Below, one piece after another: positions 8,472 through 17,229 of a stretch of DNA of 64,000 bases. Location: contig DATHMK010000054.1 in NCBI GenBank assembly GCA_035487155.1, forward strand, positions 132,016 to 196,015, written 5' to 3'. The notes under the pieces were generated by a model. It had not been told where the DNA came from. It did no database searches and saw nothing but the letters and a program-made list of their open reading frames with translations. How positions within the stretch are numbered: the first letter of the stretch is position 1; each line of letters begins with the position of its first letter. The stretch comes from DAIDKA01 sp035487155. Its GTDB lineage: Bacteria; Pseudomonadota; Gammaproteobacteria; Steroidobacterales; Steroidobacteraceae. The translations under genes and the position numbers were made by a program.

Positions 8472-9407
8472 ATGTATTCCTATCCGCTGCTCGCTGTCGT
8501 GCTCATCGTGCTGCTGTACCTGGTCGGATCGATGTTCCGCACCGTGCCGCAGGCCACGGTCGCCGTGGTGACGATGTTCGGGCGCTATCACCGCATCATG
8601 CGCGAGGGGCTGAACTTCAAACTGCCCTGGGAGAAGCTCGCCTACCGGCTGTCATTGCAGAATCGTGCACTGCAGCTTGAATTCCAGGCCATCACCCAGG
8701 ACCAGGCGAATGTGAAGTTCGCCACCATGGTGCTGTACGCGGTCGCCGCGGCCGATGAGGAATCGGTCAAGAAGGCGGTATTCAGTTTCGCCACCGGCCA
8801 GGAATTCCAACTGGCGCTGCAACGGACCATTGACGGCTCCATCCGCCAGTTCGTGGCCACGACCAAGCAGTCCGACATCCTGGGCATGCGCGCCGAAATC
8901 GTCGATCACACCAAGAAGAATCTCGACGAAGTGGTGCTCGCCTGGGGCTATGTGGTGCGCGACATCCAGATCACCGACATGACCTTCGACAAGGAGATCA
9001 TCGACTCCATGGCGCGCGTGGTGTCCTCCAAGAACCTGCTGGCGGCGGCTTCCAATGAGGGCGCGGCCCTGTTGGTGAAACGCACCAAGGACGCCGAAGC
9101 CGAAGCGGCCTACCGCACCATCGGCGCCGAGGCGGAGAAGAAGGCCTCGGCCCTGCGGGGCGAGGGCCTGGCGCTGTTTCGCAAGAACATCGCCGAGGGC
9201 ATGAAGGGCGCCGCCGACAGTCTCAAGAGCGCGGGCGTGAATCCGGAGTTTCTGCTGTTCCTTGAATATACCGATGCGATGAAGTACGTGGCCGAGCACG
9301 GCGCGGGCAAAGTGGTGTTCATGGACAATGGCGCGGCCTCCGCCGCGCGCGTGGTGCAGGGCGTGCTGTCCATGGAGGCATCCTTCCAGGATGGCAAAGG
9401 GGCATGA
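8472..9407 (+). CDS. SPFH/band-7 (stomatin/HflC-like) protein
   Basis: A 311-residue protein with one N-terminal membrane helix (YPLLAVVLIVLLYLVGSMF) followed by a band-7 domain: TVPQATVAVVTMFGRYHRIMREGLNFKLP, then a helical region rich in Ala, Glu and Lys (RTKDAEAEAAYRTIGAEAEKKASALRGEGLALF), usual for stomatin/HflK/HflC proteins. A ribosome site GAGGA is visible upstream. No NfeD-like protease gene is adjacent; instead the stop overlaps the start of a secreted repeat protein by four bases. It probably scaffolds a membrane microdomain. Confidence 0.92.
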   Translation: MYSYPLLAVVLIVLLYLVGSMFRTVPQATVAVVTMFGRYHRIMREGLNFKLPWEKLAYRLSLQNRALQLEFQAITQDQANVKFATMVLYAVAAADEESVKKAVFSFATGQEFQLALQRTIDGSIRQFVATTKQSDILGMRAEIVDHTKKNLDEVVLAWGYVVRDIQITDMTFDKEIIDSMARVVSSKNLLAAASNEGAALLVKRTKDAEAEAAYRTIGAEAEKKASALRGEGLALFRKNIAEGMKGAADSLKSAGVNPEFLLFLEYTDAMKYVAEHGAGKVVFMDNGAASAARVVQGVLSMEASFQDGKGA

Positions 9408-11260
9408 GAGTTGCGGCGCTGCTGCTCGCGGTCCTGATCAGCTGCGGGGTGCGGGCGCAGGCGCCGGGTGAGCCCAGCGCCGTGTATCCGAGCTGCAATC
9501 GCACCTGCCTGATCGGCATGCTGCACAGCTACCTCGACGCCTTGGGCCACAAGGATCGGGGCCTGGCGCCCTTCGCCCGCAACGCGCGCTACACCGAGAA
9601 CAATGTCGAGATGCCGCTCGGTGAGGGTCTGTGGGGTTCCATTGGCGCAGTCTCGGCGAGCGGGCTTGAGGTGGCCGATCCTGCCAGCGGCAATGCCGCC
9701 TGGTTCGGCACGGTGCAGGAGCACGGCGATGGCGCCTTCCTGGCGCTGCGGCTGCAAGTGGCCGACGGCAAGATCACGCAGGCCGAAGCCATCGTGCAGC
9801 GCAAGCCTATCCACCCGGCTCCCTTCGGCGATCCGGCGAAGCTTGAGCACGATCCGGCCTTCCAGGAGGTGCTGCCCCCCGAACAGCGTCGCGAGCGCGA
9901 GCGGCTGATCGCCGTGGCCAACGGCTATTTCAGTACCGTCGAGCAGAATGATGGCCAGATCTTCACCGCCTTTGATCCTGACTGTCAGCGCACCGAGAAC
10001 GGCATCAGCACCACCAGGGGCTCCCAGGGTGCGGCGGCGATCTCCCAGGGCTGCGAGAGTCAGTTCAAGCTTGGCATCTACCGGATCAACAAACGGGTGC
10101 GCGAGCGGCGTTTTCCCATTGTGGATGAGGAGCGCGGCGTGGTGGTGGCCACCGGCTTCTTTGACCACGCCAACAGCTTCGACAGCTACAAGACCACCGA
10201 CGGCAAGGTGCATGCGACGGCGCTGAAGTGGCCGAATTCCATCTCGCTCATGGAGGCCTTCAAGATCCGCAATGGCATGATCTACCGGGTCGAGGCGGTA
10301 TTCACCTACGTGCCGTATTTCATGCACTCACCGTACGCCTCGCCGCCGGCCTTCAGCGCACCGGCGCTGAGCCGTCAGCCCGCGAAATCGAGTGATCGGT
10401 GCGATCGCAGCTGCCTGTTTGCGGCGGCCAACAATTACATGGATGCACTGGTGGCCCATGATCCCACGCGGGTGCCCTGGGCTGCGAGCGTGCGCTACAC
10501 CGAGAACAATGTGTCGATGATGATCGGGGATGGCATCTGGGGCGCAGCCAGCGCCCGCGACCCGAAGCCGCTGCTGGTGGCCGATCCGAGTACCGGCAAC
10601 GTGGGCTGGTATGGCACCGTGGCCGAACATGGCCAGCTGTCCTACTACGTGATGCGCCTGAAGGTCCAGCACGCTCAGGTATCCGAGGTCGAGGCGATCG
10701 TGGATCGCAAGGGCGACGCGGGGCCGTGGGCAGATCCGGCGCAGTTCACCCATGACCCGGCGTTTGCGACGGAACTGCCCGCAACCCAGCGCAGCTCGCG
10801 CCAGGTGATGATTGCCCTGGTGGATGGCTACTTCAGCACCATTCAGAAAAACGACGGCGTGCTGCATACGCACTTTGATCCCCAGTGCGCGCGTGAGGAA
10901 AACGGCCAGATCACGACCAATGGCAGCTTCGGCTCGGACGCCCAGGGCTGCGAGGCGCAGTTCAAACTGGGGACCTTCCGCTTCGTGGACCGGGTGCGCG
11001 ACCGGCGCTTCACACTGGTGGACGAGGCGCGCGGGGTGGTGATGGCCCAGGCCTCATTCGATCACGGCGCCAAGTTCGAGGACTACCAAACGACCGATGG
11101 CAAGGCCGCCAAGAACCCCATCAAATCGCCGAGCACCATTGCCGTCATGGAAGTGTTCAAGATCCGCCACGGGCAGCTGTATCGGATCGAGGCGATCTTC
11201 ACCGGCGTACCGTACTGGATGAGTTCCCAGTGGGTGCCCACAGCGCAGGTACAACCATGA
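9404..11260 (+). CDS. Secreted protein with two tandem homologous domains (DUF8021-like)
   Basis: A 618-residue protein with an N-terminal signal peptide (MRVAALLLAVLISCGVRA). The rest is an internal duplication: about residues 30-320 and 335-612. Both units begin with a CxxxC pair (CNRTC, CDRSC), then YLDALGHKD / YMDALVAHD, RYTENNV, a LWGS / IWGA motif, VADPxxGN, YFSTxxxNDG and GCExQFKLG, and end with MExFKIRxGxxYRxEAxFT. The unit resembles DUF8021, known from bacterial and fungal secreted proteins of unknown function. The start overlaps the SPFH stop (ATGA) and the stop overlaps the GST start. No function is assigned. Confidence 0.82.
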   Translation: MRVAALLLAVLISCGVRAQAPGEPSAVYPSCNRTCLIGMLHSYLDALGHKDRGLAPFARNARYTENNVEMPLGEGLWGSIGAVSASGLEVADPASGNAAWFGTVQEHGDGAFLALRLQVADGKITQAEAIVQRKPIHPAPFGDPAKLEHDPAFQEVLPPEQRRERERLIAVANGYFSTVEQNDGQIFTAFDPDCQRTENGISTTRGSQGAAAISQGCESQFKLGIYRINKRVRERRFPIVDEERGVVVATGFFDHANSFDSYKTTDGKVHATALKWPNSISLMEAFKIRNGMIYRVEAVFTYVPYFMHSPYASPPAFSAPALSRQPAKSSDRCDRSCLFAAANNYMDALVAHDPTRVPWAASVRYTENNVSMMIGDGIWGAASARDPKPLLVADPSTGNVGWYGTVAEHGQLSYYVMRLKVQHAQVSEVEAIVDRKGDAGPWADPAQFTHDPAFATELPATQRSSRQVMIALVDGYFSTIQKNDGVLHTHFDPQCAREENGQITTNGSFGSDAQGCEAQFKLGTFRFVDRVRDRRFTLVDEARGVVMAQASFDHGAKFEDYQTTDGKAAKNPIKSPSTIAVMEVFKIRHGQLYRIEAIFTGVPYWMSSQWVPTAQVQP

Positions 11261-11967
11261 GCGATCTGTCCCGATTTGCGGTGGCGAAAAAATGGCCGGC
11301 CCAGCATCCGCAGCGGCTGCAGCTGTATTCGCTGCCCACGCCCAATGGGGTGAAGGTGTCGATCATGCTGGAGGAGATCGGCCTTCCCTACGAGCCGCAC
11401 GCCGTACGCTTTGATCGCAATGATCAGATGAGCCCGGAGTTCCTGGCGTTGAACCCGAACAACAAGATCCCGGCGATCATCGATCCGCAGGGGCCGGGCG
11501 GTGAGCCGCTGGCGCTGTTCGAGTCCGGCGCCATCCTGGTGTACCTGGCGGAGAAGACCGGGCGTCTGCTGCCGCAGGATCCGGCGGGGCGCTATCACAC
11601 CCTGCAGTGGCTGATGTTCCAGATGGGTGGCATCGGACCGATGTTCGGACAGCTGGGGTTCTTCCACCGTTTCGCGGGCAAGGAGATTGAGGACAAGCGC
11701 CCGCGTGATCGCTATGTGGCCGAATCCAAACGCCTGCTCGGCGTACTGGATCGGCGGCTGCAGGCCCAGAGGTGGGTGGTCTCGGATGAGTACAGCATCG
11801 CCGACATCGCGATCTTTCCCTGGGTGCGCACCCTGGTCAGCTTCTATGAGGCAGGGGAGCTGGTGGGCATGAACGAGTTCGCGGCCGTGAGCCGGGCGCT
11901 GGCGGCCTTTGTGGCGCGCCCCGCCGTGGCGCGCGGCTTGAATATTCCGGAGCGCCCCAAGGACTGA
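11257..11967 (+). CDS. Glutathione S-transferase family protein (YghU/YfcG-like)
   Basis: A 236-residue two-domain GST. The thioredoxin-like N half has LQLYSLPTPNGVKVSIMLEEIGLPYE, where TPNGxK is the nucleophile region of the YghU/YfcG (Nu-class) group, then NNKIPAI and the glutathione gamma-Glu motif LFESGAIL. The C half contains YSIADIAIFPWV, the N-capping box. I start at ATG 11257, which overlaps the preceding stop (ATGA), rather than nine codons upstream. Nu-class members reduce disulfides and organic peroxides. Its coupling to the repeat protein is unexplained. Confidence 0.92.
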   Translation: MSDLSRFAVAKKWPAQHPQRLQLYSLPTPNGVKVSIMLEEIGLPYEPHAVRFDRNDQMSPEFLALNPNNKIPAIIDPQGPGGEPLALFESGAILVYLAEKTGRLLPQDPAGRYHTLQWLMFQMGGIGPMFGQLGFFHRFAGKEIEDKRPRDRYVAESKRLLGVLDRRLQAQRWVVSDEYSIADIAIFPWVRTLVSFYEAGELVGMNEFAAVSRALAAFVARPAVARGLNIPERPKD

Positions 11968-13944
11968 TCAGTTCGGCTCGATCCGTGCCTGGGTGGGACC
12001 CATGGCACGGATCGGCATCAGCCACGATGCGGTGTCCTGGGCCTGACCATCGGAGCGCAGCCACGCATACACCACGCTGTGCCAGAGAATGTGCTGCACG
12101 TAATTGCGGGTCTCGTTGTACGGGATGTTCTCCACCCATACATCCGGCGCGATGCTGCTCGCGGGCAGCCAGCGGCTGGCGGCCGCGATGCCGGCGTTGT
12201 AGGCGGCCAGGGCCAGCGGCAGCTGGCCGTCAACCTTGTCCAGCAGGATGTGCAGGCGCTCGGCGCCCAGAGTGGAATTGAGCTGTGGGTCAAACAGATC
12301 ACCCATGTGCGGCGCGGGCAGCTTCAAGGCCCGCGCGGTGGGCCTGGCGGTCGACAGCTCCAGCTGCATCAGGCCGCGGGCGCCGGCGCTGGAGACCACA
12401 TCGGTGCGGTACAGGCTCTCCTGGCGGATCATCCCGTAGATGAGGCTGACAGGCAGCTGCGCCGCATGGGCGGCGGCCGTCACCGATGTCTGGTAGGGCT
12501 GCGGATACAGCAGGTTGTAGTCGTAGAAGATGCGCAGCGACGTGGCGGCGGTCACCGCCAGGTCATACCAGCCCCAGTCGGCGAGCAGCGGCACGGCCTG
12601 CTGGCGTTCCGCGGGACTGAGATCATCGTAGGCGAACTGCCATTCGGACAGGGCCGCGCCGCGCAGCTCGCACAGCAGCAGTTCATGCGCGCGCACCAGG
12701 GACGGGATCTGTGCCAGGCGGGCGCGGATGGCCTCATCCCGGTCCAGCGGCTGCGGATGCGGCGCCACGCTGATGCCCAGCCGCGCCGCGGCCAGACCCG
12801 AGTAGTAGTTGTCATCCGGCGCCAGGGCCGCAAACAGTCGGTGCGCCAGCGCCGCATCACCCGACTGGTCGGCGGCCCGTGCGCTCCAGTAGCGCCAGCG
12901 CGCGCTTTGCCGACCGGTCTCGGACATGGCTGCGATGGTTTGCGTCACCAGCGGCCAGTTCGCAACCCACAGCGCCGCGCGCGCGCGCCATTCCAGCGCG
13001 CTGTCATCCAGATCATGCGTGCTGACCCGGGCGAAGAAATCCTCGGCGCGCGCATCGCGTTGCCAGGCCAGCGGCAAGGCCAGATCCAGCGCATAGGCAC
13101 TGGCGGTTTCGGAGGTCAGATTGCGGCTGCGTACCAGCTGCGCGTAGCGCTCCACCGCGGCATCCGGGTCCTGGCGGGCCAGCCGTGCCCAGCCGGCCCG
13201 CAGGGCCTCCGGCAGCACCTCGGTGCCGGGCTGATTCAGCAGCAGGTCGAGGGTGCGCTGCGGGCTGTCCAGCAGTTGCGCCCAGAGACGCAGCGGCGCT
13301 GCCTCAGGGCCCGGCAGCCGCGCGATCAGCGGCTTGGCCAATGCGCTGTTGCCGGCCTCCAGCGCCATGCGCGCCCGGCGTTCCACCAGTTGCGCGGTGA
13401 TCACGCCGTGCTCGAAGCCCCAGGCATACGCGGGGTCACATTCGGGAACTTCGCGCGTGGTCAGCCATTGACGTACCAGCGAGGGCCCCAGAAGAGCGGT
13501 CTGAGCGGTTGCGATTCGGGCGCTGAGCGCCTGGCAGCGCAGGGCATCGGTGGCCCCGGCATCGCGGAAGACCTCGAGGAAAGTGCTCCACTGCTGTCGT
13601 TGCGCGAGATTCTCCAGCCAGCTGCGCCGCAGCTCGGCAGCCACCGGCTGCAGTCCATAGGTGGCCAGAAAGCCCGCGGCGCTACGGTCCGCAGCCCCGA
13701 CCGTCGCATCATTGGCCAGTGCCTGGCGGATGCGTTCCGCCTGCAGGTAAGGGTAGAGCGGATAAGCGCGCAGCGACCCATCATCGCCGCTTTCGCCACC
13801 GATCGCGGCGTTGCTCATGGCCTGCAGGAACTGCTGGCGCACGGCCTGGTAATCCGGGGTGGGCGCGGCCGGGTAAACGCGCCCGGCCACGACCAGCAGT
13901 GCGGCCAGCGCGGCTGGTGGAAATCGCAACCCCCTCATTGACAT
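11968..13944 (-). CDS. Soluble lytic murein transglycosylase (Slt70-like)
   Basis: A 658-residue periplasmic enzyme with a signal peptide (LRFPPAALAALLVVAGRVYPA). The long alpha-helical superhelix (about residues 30-470) is followed by a C-terminal SLT domain: SLIYGMIRQESLYRTDVVSSAGARGLMQL, with the catalytic Glu in RQES, then LPLALAAYNAGIAAASRWLP and ENIPYNETRNYVQHIL. Length and order match Slt70, which cleaves the MurNAc-GlcNAc bond with 1,6-anhydro ring formation. It ends directly after the GST gene (convergent). Start at 13944 or two codons later is equally likely. Confidence 0.93.
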   Translation of the reverse strand: MSMRGLRFPPAALAALLVVAGRVYPAAPTPDYQAVRQQFLQAMSNAAIGGESGDDGSLRAYPLYPYLQAERIRQALANDATVGAADRSAAGFLATYGLQPVAAELRRSWLENLAQRQQWSTFLEVFRDAGATDALRCQALSARIATAQTALLGPSLVRQWLTTREVPECDPAYAWGFEHGVITAQLVERRARMALEAGNSALAKPLIARLPGPEAAPLRLWAQLLDSPQRTLDLLLNQPGTEVLPEALRAGWARLARQDPDAAVERYAQLVRSRNLTSETASAYALDLALPLAWQRDARAEDFFARVSTHDLDDSALEWRARAALWVANWPLVTQTIAAMSETGRQSARWRYWSARAADQSGDAALAHRLFAALAPDDNYYSGLAAARLGISVAPHPQPLDRDEAIRARLAQIPSLVRAHELLLCELRGAALSEWQFAYDDLSPAERQQAVPLLADWGWYDLAVTAATSLRIFYDYNLLYPQPYQTSVTAAAHAAQLPVSLIYGMIRQESLYRTDVVSSAGARGLMQLELSTARPTARALKLPAPHMGDLFDPQLNSTLGAERLHILLDKVDGQLPLALAAYNAGIAAASRWLPASSIAPDVWVENIPYNETRNYVQHILWHSVVYAWLRSDGQAQDTASWLMPIRAMGPTQARIEPN

Positions 13945-14032
13945 GGGTGCAGGGTAACCATGGCCGGGGGCGGATGCCAGTTACAACGCCTTAGGGCATG
14001 CTGTCGAGGCTACGATGATGGGGAGAGGGCCG

Positions 14033-14296
14033 ATGCGCGATGCAACTCTGGTGGAACTGTGGTCACAAGTATCCCGTTCGTTCCTGCCGCGCGCCGCGAC
14101 GCCGCGGCAGACCGAGTCCGCGCAGAACGCCTTCCTGGCCGGCGCACTGGGTGTGTTCCTGCATCTGGAGCGCGCGGTTGAATCCGGTGATGCGGCGGTG
14201 CTGGCGGCCACCCTGAAGAAACTGCGCCGCGAACTGAACCTGGGCATGACCCAGCGGGGTCGCAGCCGGGCGCGCCGCGCGGCGGCCCGTGTCTAG
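14033..14296 (+). CDS. Small conserved hypothetical protein
   Basis: An 87-residue protein (MRDATLVELWSQVSRSFLP...) with a helical middle and a basic, Arg/Ala-rich C terminus. I do not recognise a family. The start at 14033 follows a ribosome site GGGAGAGG at 14020-14028; an ATG six codons earlier lies before that site. It is convergent with the LysE gene, overlapping by four bases. The basic tail could bind nucleic acid, but nothing else supports that. Confidence 0.55.
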   Translation: MRDATLVELWSQVSRSFLPRAATPRQTESAQNAFLAGALGVFLHLERAVESGDAAVLAATLKKLRRELNLGMTQRGRSRARRAAARV

Positions 14297-14943
14297 CGCA
14301 GCAGCACCAGGGAGGTGGCGATGGCGTACAGCCCAAAGGCCGTCAGGACCGTGCCGCAGAGGCGATTGATCAGCGTCAGTGTGCGCGCGCCGATGTAGTG
14401 GCGCAGACGCCCGATGCAGCTGCTGAGGATGAGCCACCACAGCGCTGCACCGGTGAACACCCCCACCACCAGCGCAGCGGCGGCCACATCAGCGCCCCTG
14501 AGCACACCGACCGAGGTGACGCCAAGTCCGGCAAATACCGCCGCGAAGCTGAGCATGGTCATGGGATTGGCCAGGGTCAGCAGGAAGGTGGACATGAAGG
14601 CGGCCTGCCACCCCGGCGGCAGCAGCAAGGGCAGCCTGCCGCTGGCGGGCAGGAGGTTGCCCGGGCGCATGAAGGTCCGCGCACCCAGATACACCAGGAA
14701 GATGCCGCCGATGATGCGCAGTTCCACCCGATCGGTGATGATCCATTGCGCGATCGCCGACAGCGCCACCGTACCGGCCAGGGCATACAGGCCGTCGGCC
14801 GCGGCCGCGCCCAGTCCACAGATGAATCCCAGGCGCGGGCCTTCGCTCAGCGTACGATTCATGCAGAGGATCCCGATGGGCCCCAGCGGAGCGGCAATCG
14901 ACAGGCCTATCATCAGGCCCTTGACCACAAATGGCATGCCCAA
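14293..14943 (-). CDS. LysE family translocator
   Basis: A 216-residue integral membrane protein with about six hydrophobic segments. The opening IGLSIAAPLGPIGILCMNRTLSEGPRLGFICGLGAAAADGLYALAG is the LysE/RhtB signature, with the conserved PGP-like stretch as PLGP. TLANPMTMLSF is the second family block. LysE/RhtB proteins export amino acids or other small polar molecules. It is next to no obvious partner; the sigma-like gene is divergent. Confidence 0.9.
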   Translation of the reverse strand: MGMPFVVKGLMIGLSIAAPLGPIGILCMNRTLSEGPRLGFICGLGAAAADGLYALAGTVALSAIAQWIITDRVELRIIGGIFLVYLGARTFMRPGNLLPASGRLPLLLPPGWQAAFMSTFLLTLANPMTMLSFAAVFAGLGVTSVGVLRGADVAAAALVVGVFTGAALWWLILSSCIGRLRHYIGARTLTLINRLCGTVLTAFGLYAIATSLVLLR

Positions 14944-15027
14944 ACGCTATGTCTCCTGCGGCAGTACTGGGGGCGACACGATATCGGGATTTGTCCGCGC
15001 CCGCCGCCCTGTTGCGCATATCAAGGC

Positions 15028-15630
15028 GTGAACAGCCATCTTAAAAAGCTCAAGGCCGGGGAGCTCGCGCCCCGGCAGCCGCCCGCGGCGCGCGCGTTGG
15101 CCATCAAGCTGGTCACCAACTGCGACCTGCTGCGCCTGAAGGTGATCGCCAGGCTCCATGGCCGCAGTCTGCCGCCGGACCTGTGCTGGGCCGACCTGCT
15201 CCAGGAGGCCTTTGCGCGGGTGCTGGATGGCTCCCGGGCCATCCCGGTCGGCGTGCCGGCCGTGGCGTTCCTCGCCGGCGTCATGCGCAGCATCAAGGCC
15301 GAGCATTGGCGGCGCAGGCGCCGGGCCACGCAGCAGCAACCGGTGTTGGCCACCGAGTACCAGGTGGTGCTGCCCGAGAGTGAGGAAGCCTGCGACCCGC
15401 AGCCGGATCCTGAGCGCTGGGTCATCGCTGCCCAGGAGCTTCAGACCATCGGAATTTTATTCGCGCTGGATCCGGTGGCGCTGCAGATCATCGCCGGCCT
15501 CGGCGATGGTCTCACGGCCGAGGAAATCCGCCGCACGCTGGGACTGAGCAAGACCGATTATGATTCGGCACGCCGGCGCATGCGGCGGGCCCTGATACGC
15601 GCCGGCCTGACGACGGCAGCAGCAGCATGA
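15028..15630 (+). CDS. Sigma-70-like RNA polymerase sigma factor (ECF-like)
   Basis: A 200-residue protein from GTG 15028. Residues 25-100 resemble sigma region 2 (DLLRLKVIARLHGRSLPPDLCWADLLQEAFARVL ... FLAGVMRSIKAEHWRRRRR), and the end resembles region 4 (LQIIAGLGDGLTAEEIRRTLGLSKTDYDSARRRMRRALIRAG), a helix-turn-helix. An in-frame extension far upstream overlaps the opposite LysE gene and looks non-coding, so I reject it. The stop overlaps the next gene (ATGA). No zinc-finger anti-sigma gene is present, so if it has a regulator, the coupled 74-residue protein is the candidate. Confidence 0.72.
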   Translation: MNSHLKKLKAGELAPRQPPAARALAIKLVTNCDLLRLKVIARLHGRSLPPDLCWADLLQEAFARVLDGSRAIPVGVPAVAFLAGVMRSIKAEHWRRRRRATQQQPVLATEYQVVLPESEEACDPQPDPERWVIAAQELQTIGILFALDPVALQIIAGLGDGLTAEEIRRTLGLSKTDYDSARRRMRRALIRAGLTTAAAA

Positions 15631-15851
15631 GCGCACGGCCTGATGTGGGCCTGGAGCGACTGATCCAGGGGCTGGAACGGGAGCTGCTGGAAGCGGCCGA
15701 CGAGGAATTCATCGCCGCGGCCCACGAGCTGGGCATGAACCCGGAGATGAAGGGCTCGGCCGCCTTCCTCGGGGTCAAGGACTTGAGCCCGCAACTGCTG
15801 CGCGCGCTGCGCCGGGCCTACCGGGCGCATCGGGAAGGCGAGGACGCCTAG
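15627..15851 (+). CDS. Small conserved protein coupled to the sigma-like factor
   Basis: A 74-residue acidic, helical, soluble protein (LERLIQGLERELLEAADEEFIAAAHELGMNPEMKGSAAFLGV...). The motif ELGMNPxMKGSAAF recurs, from memory, in small proteobacterial proteins of unknown function. No membrane segment or zinc ligands are present. It overlaps the sigma-like gene by four bases, so the two are co-translated. A role as partner or inhibitor of the sigma-like factor is inference from position. Confidence 0.7.
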   Translation: MSARPDVGLERLIQGLERELLEAADEEFIAAAHELGMNPEMKGSAAFLGVKDLSPQLLRALRRAYRAHREGEDA

Positions 15852-16084
15852 TCGATCCAGCGCAGGCGGTCGGCCAGATGCCGCAGCGCCATGATGGCCA
15901 TCTTCGGCGGGCTGGATGCCCCTGAGCACCAGGCGTGCACCTGATCGGCCGGCACTTCCAGATCGCGCGCGGCTTCAGCGGGGGTCATGCCCAGTCGCTG
16001 CAACAACCATAGGATCTGATCCTCGGGTTGCGAGGTGGGGGCTTCATAAACGGCGGCCGGGTCGGATGCTAATTGCAGTGCCAT
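15848..16084 (-). CDS. Small helix-turn-helix protein
   Basis: A 78-residue protein. ILWLLQRLGMTPAEAARDLEVPADQVHAWCSGASSPPKMAIMALRHLADR has the layout of an Xre/Cro-type helix-turn-helix: TPAEAARDL as the first helix and DQVHAWCSG as the recognition helix. It is convergent with the sigma-partner gene, sharing four bases at the stops. A perfect inverted repeat and a TATAAT box lie upstream of its start, suggesting autoregulation. Confidence 0.75.
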   Translation of the reverse strand: MALQLASDPAAVYEAPTSQPEDQILWLLQRLGMTPAEAARDLEVPADQVHAWCSGASSPPKMAIMALRHLADRLRWID

Positions 16085-16118
16085 GACACTCCCTTGCCCT
16101 GATGCACATCCATCACAA

Positions 16119-16146
16119 CATGTCTTAACATGCTGATTTTATTATA
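16119..16146 (-). promoter_or_regulatory. Promoter and operator of the small HTH gene
   Basis: On the minus strand a perfect -10 box TATAAT lies at 16146-16141. Just downstream, at 16132-16119, is a perfect inverted repeat CATGT-4-ACATG (plus-strand spacer CTTA). A repressor bound there would cover the transcription start. No good -35 box is seen 17 bases upstream. Confidence 0.6.
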
Positions 16147-16297
16147 CGTCCGTGCTGCACCCGGTTCTGGAGTCCCCTCGGTTTGCAGCCTGGGAGCGCA
16201 GCCTAAGCAAGGCGGCCGCGAAAATCAAACCCCCGTCATATAACTGCAAAGCTGGCACTCTAAATGTGAAGCCTCGGTTAGCGCGTGGAATTGCCAA

Positions 16298-17224
16298 ATG
16301 TCTGATATGCCCTCGATCGATCAGGAAGACCTGATCCGCCGTCTCAGCCGGGATCTGGCCGACAGCTACGATGAAGAACTGGAGATGGAGATCGAGGATC
16401 GGGAGCACCTGCCGCCGGGGGTGGCGGCCATCAGCCCCGACAGTGGCGAACAGGCCTACCGGCGCCAGTACTTCTCGGAGCTGTTCCGGCTGCAGGCCGA
16501 GCTGGTGAAGCTGCAGGACTGGGTGGTGGCCACCCGCGAGAAGGTGGTGATCCTGTTCGAGGGTCGGGACGCGGCCGGCAAGGGCGGGGCGATCAAGCGC
16601 TTCACCCAGCGGCTCAATCCGCGCGTCTGCCGCGTTGTGGCGCTGCCGGCGCCGAGCGACCGTGAGCGCACCCAATGGTATTTCCAGCGCTATGTGCCGC
16701 ACCTGCCGGCGGCCGGGGAAATCGTGTGCTTTGACCGCAGCTGGTACAACCGCGCCGGGGTCGAACATGTCATGGGATTCTGCACGCCCGAGGAATACGA
16801 GGAGTTCTACCGCTCGGTGCCCGAGTTCGAACGCATGCTGGTGCGCTCCGGCATCCGGCTCATCAAGTACTGGTTCTCGATCACCGATGAGGAGCAGCAT
16901 GTGCGGTTCCTGGGCCGCATCCATGATCCGCTCAAGCAGTGGAAGTTGAGTCCGATGGACCTGGAGTCCCGGCGCCGCTGGGAGGACTACACCCGCGCCA
17001 AGGAGACCATGCTGGAGCGCTCGCACATCCCCGAGGCGCGCTGGTGGGTGGTGCAGGCCGTGGACAAGAAACGGGCACGCTTGAACTGCATGCACCATTT
17101 CCTGCGGCAGTTCCCCTATGCGGAAGTGGAAAAACCCACCGTAGTGCTGCCGCAGCGCGAACGTCATAACGACTATGCGCGCCATCCGGTGCCCCCGGAC
17201 ATGGTGGTGCCGGAGATATACTGA
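16298..17224 (+). CDS. ppk2: Polyphosphate kinase 2 (PPK2), class I
   Basis: A 308-residue cytoplasmic enzyme that transfers phosphate between polyphosphate and nucleotides. Walker A is FEGRDAAGKGG (residues 87-97), Walker B is FDRSWYNR (145-152), followed by the lid region VPEFERMLVRSGIRLIKYWFSI and the C-terminal block KKRARLNCMHHFL. A single PPK2 domain of about 300 residues is the class I form, which typically phosphorylates nucleoside diphosphates. The N-terminal 40 residues are acidic. The GNAT gene follows 5 bases later. Confidence 0.95.
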   Translation: MSDMPSIDQEDLIRRLSRDLADSYDEELEMEIEDREHLPPGVAAISPDSGEQAYRRQYFSELFRLQAELVKLQDWVVATREKVVILFEGRDAAGKGGAIKRFTQRLNPRVCRVVALPAPSDRERTQWYFQRYVPHLPAAGEIVCFDRSWYNRAGVEHVMGFCTPEEYEEFYRSVPEFERMLVRSGIRLIKYWFSITDEEQHVRFLGRIHDPLKQWKLSPMDLESRRRWEDYTRAKETMLERSHIPEARWWVVQAVDKKRARLNCMHHFLRQFPYAEVEKPTVVLPQRERHNDYARHPVPPDMVVPEIY

Positions 17225-17229
17225 GGGAC

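Noticed and set aside
9404..11260. Assembly duplication as the cause of the two similar halves
   Set aside because: The halves differ at most positions and keep only motif-level similarity, so this is an old duplication.
12079..13941. 620-codon open frame on the plus strand, antisense to the Slt70-like gene
   Set aside because: No family resemblance and composition of a GC-rich shadow frame; the opposite strand has a complete SLT enzyme.
14398..15027. 210-codon N-terminal extension of the sigma-like gene
   Set aside because: It overlaps the LysE gene on the other strand and reads as low-complexity Gln/His/Arg; the sigma homology starts at GTG 15028.
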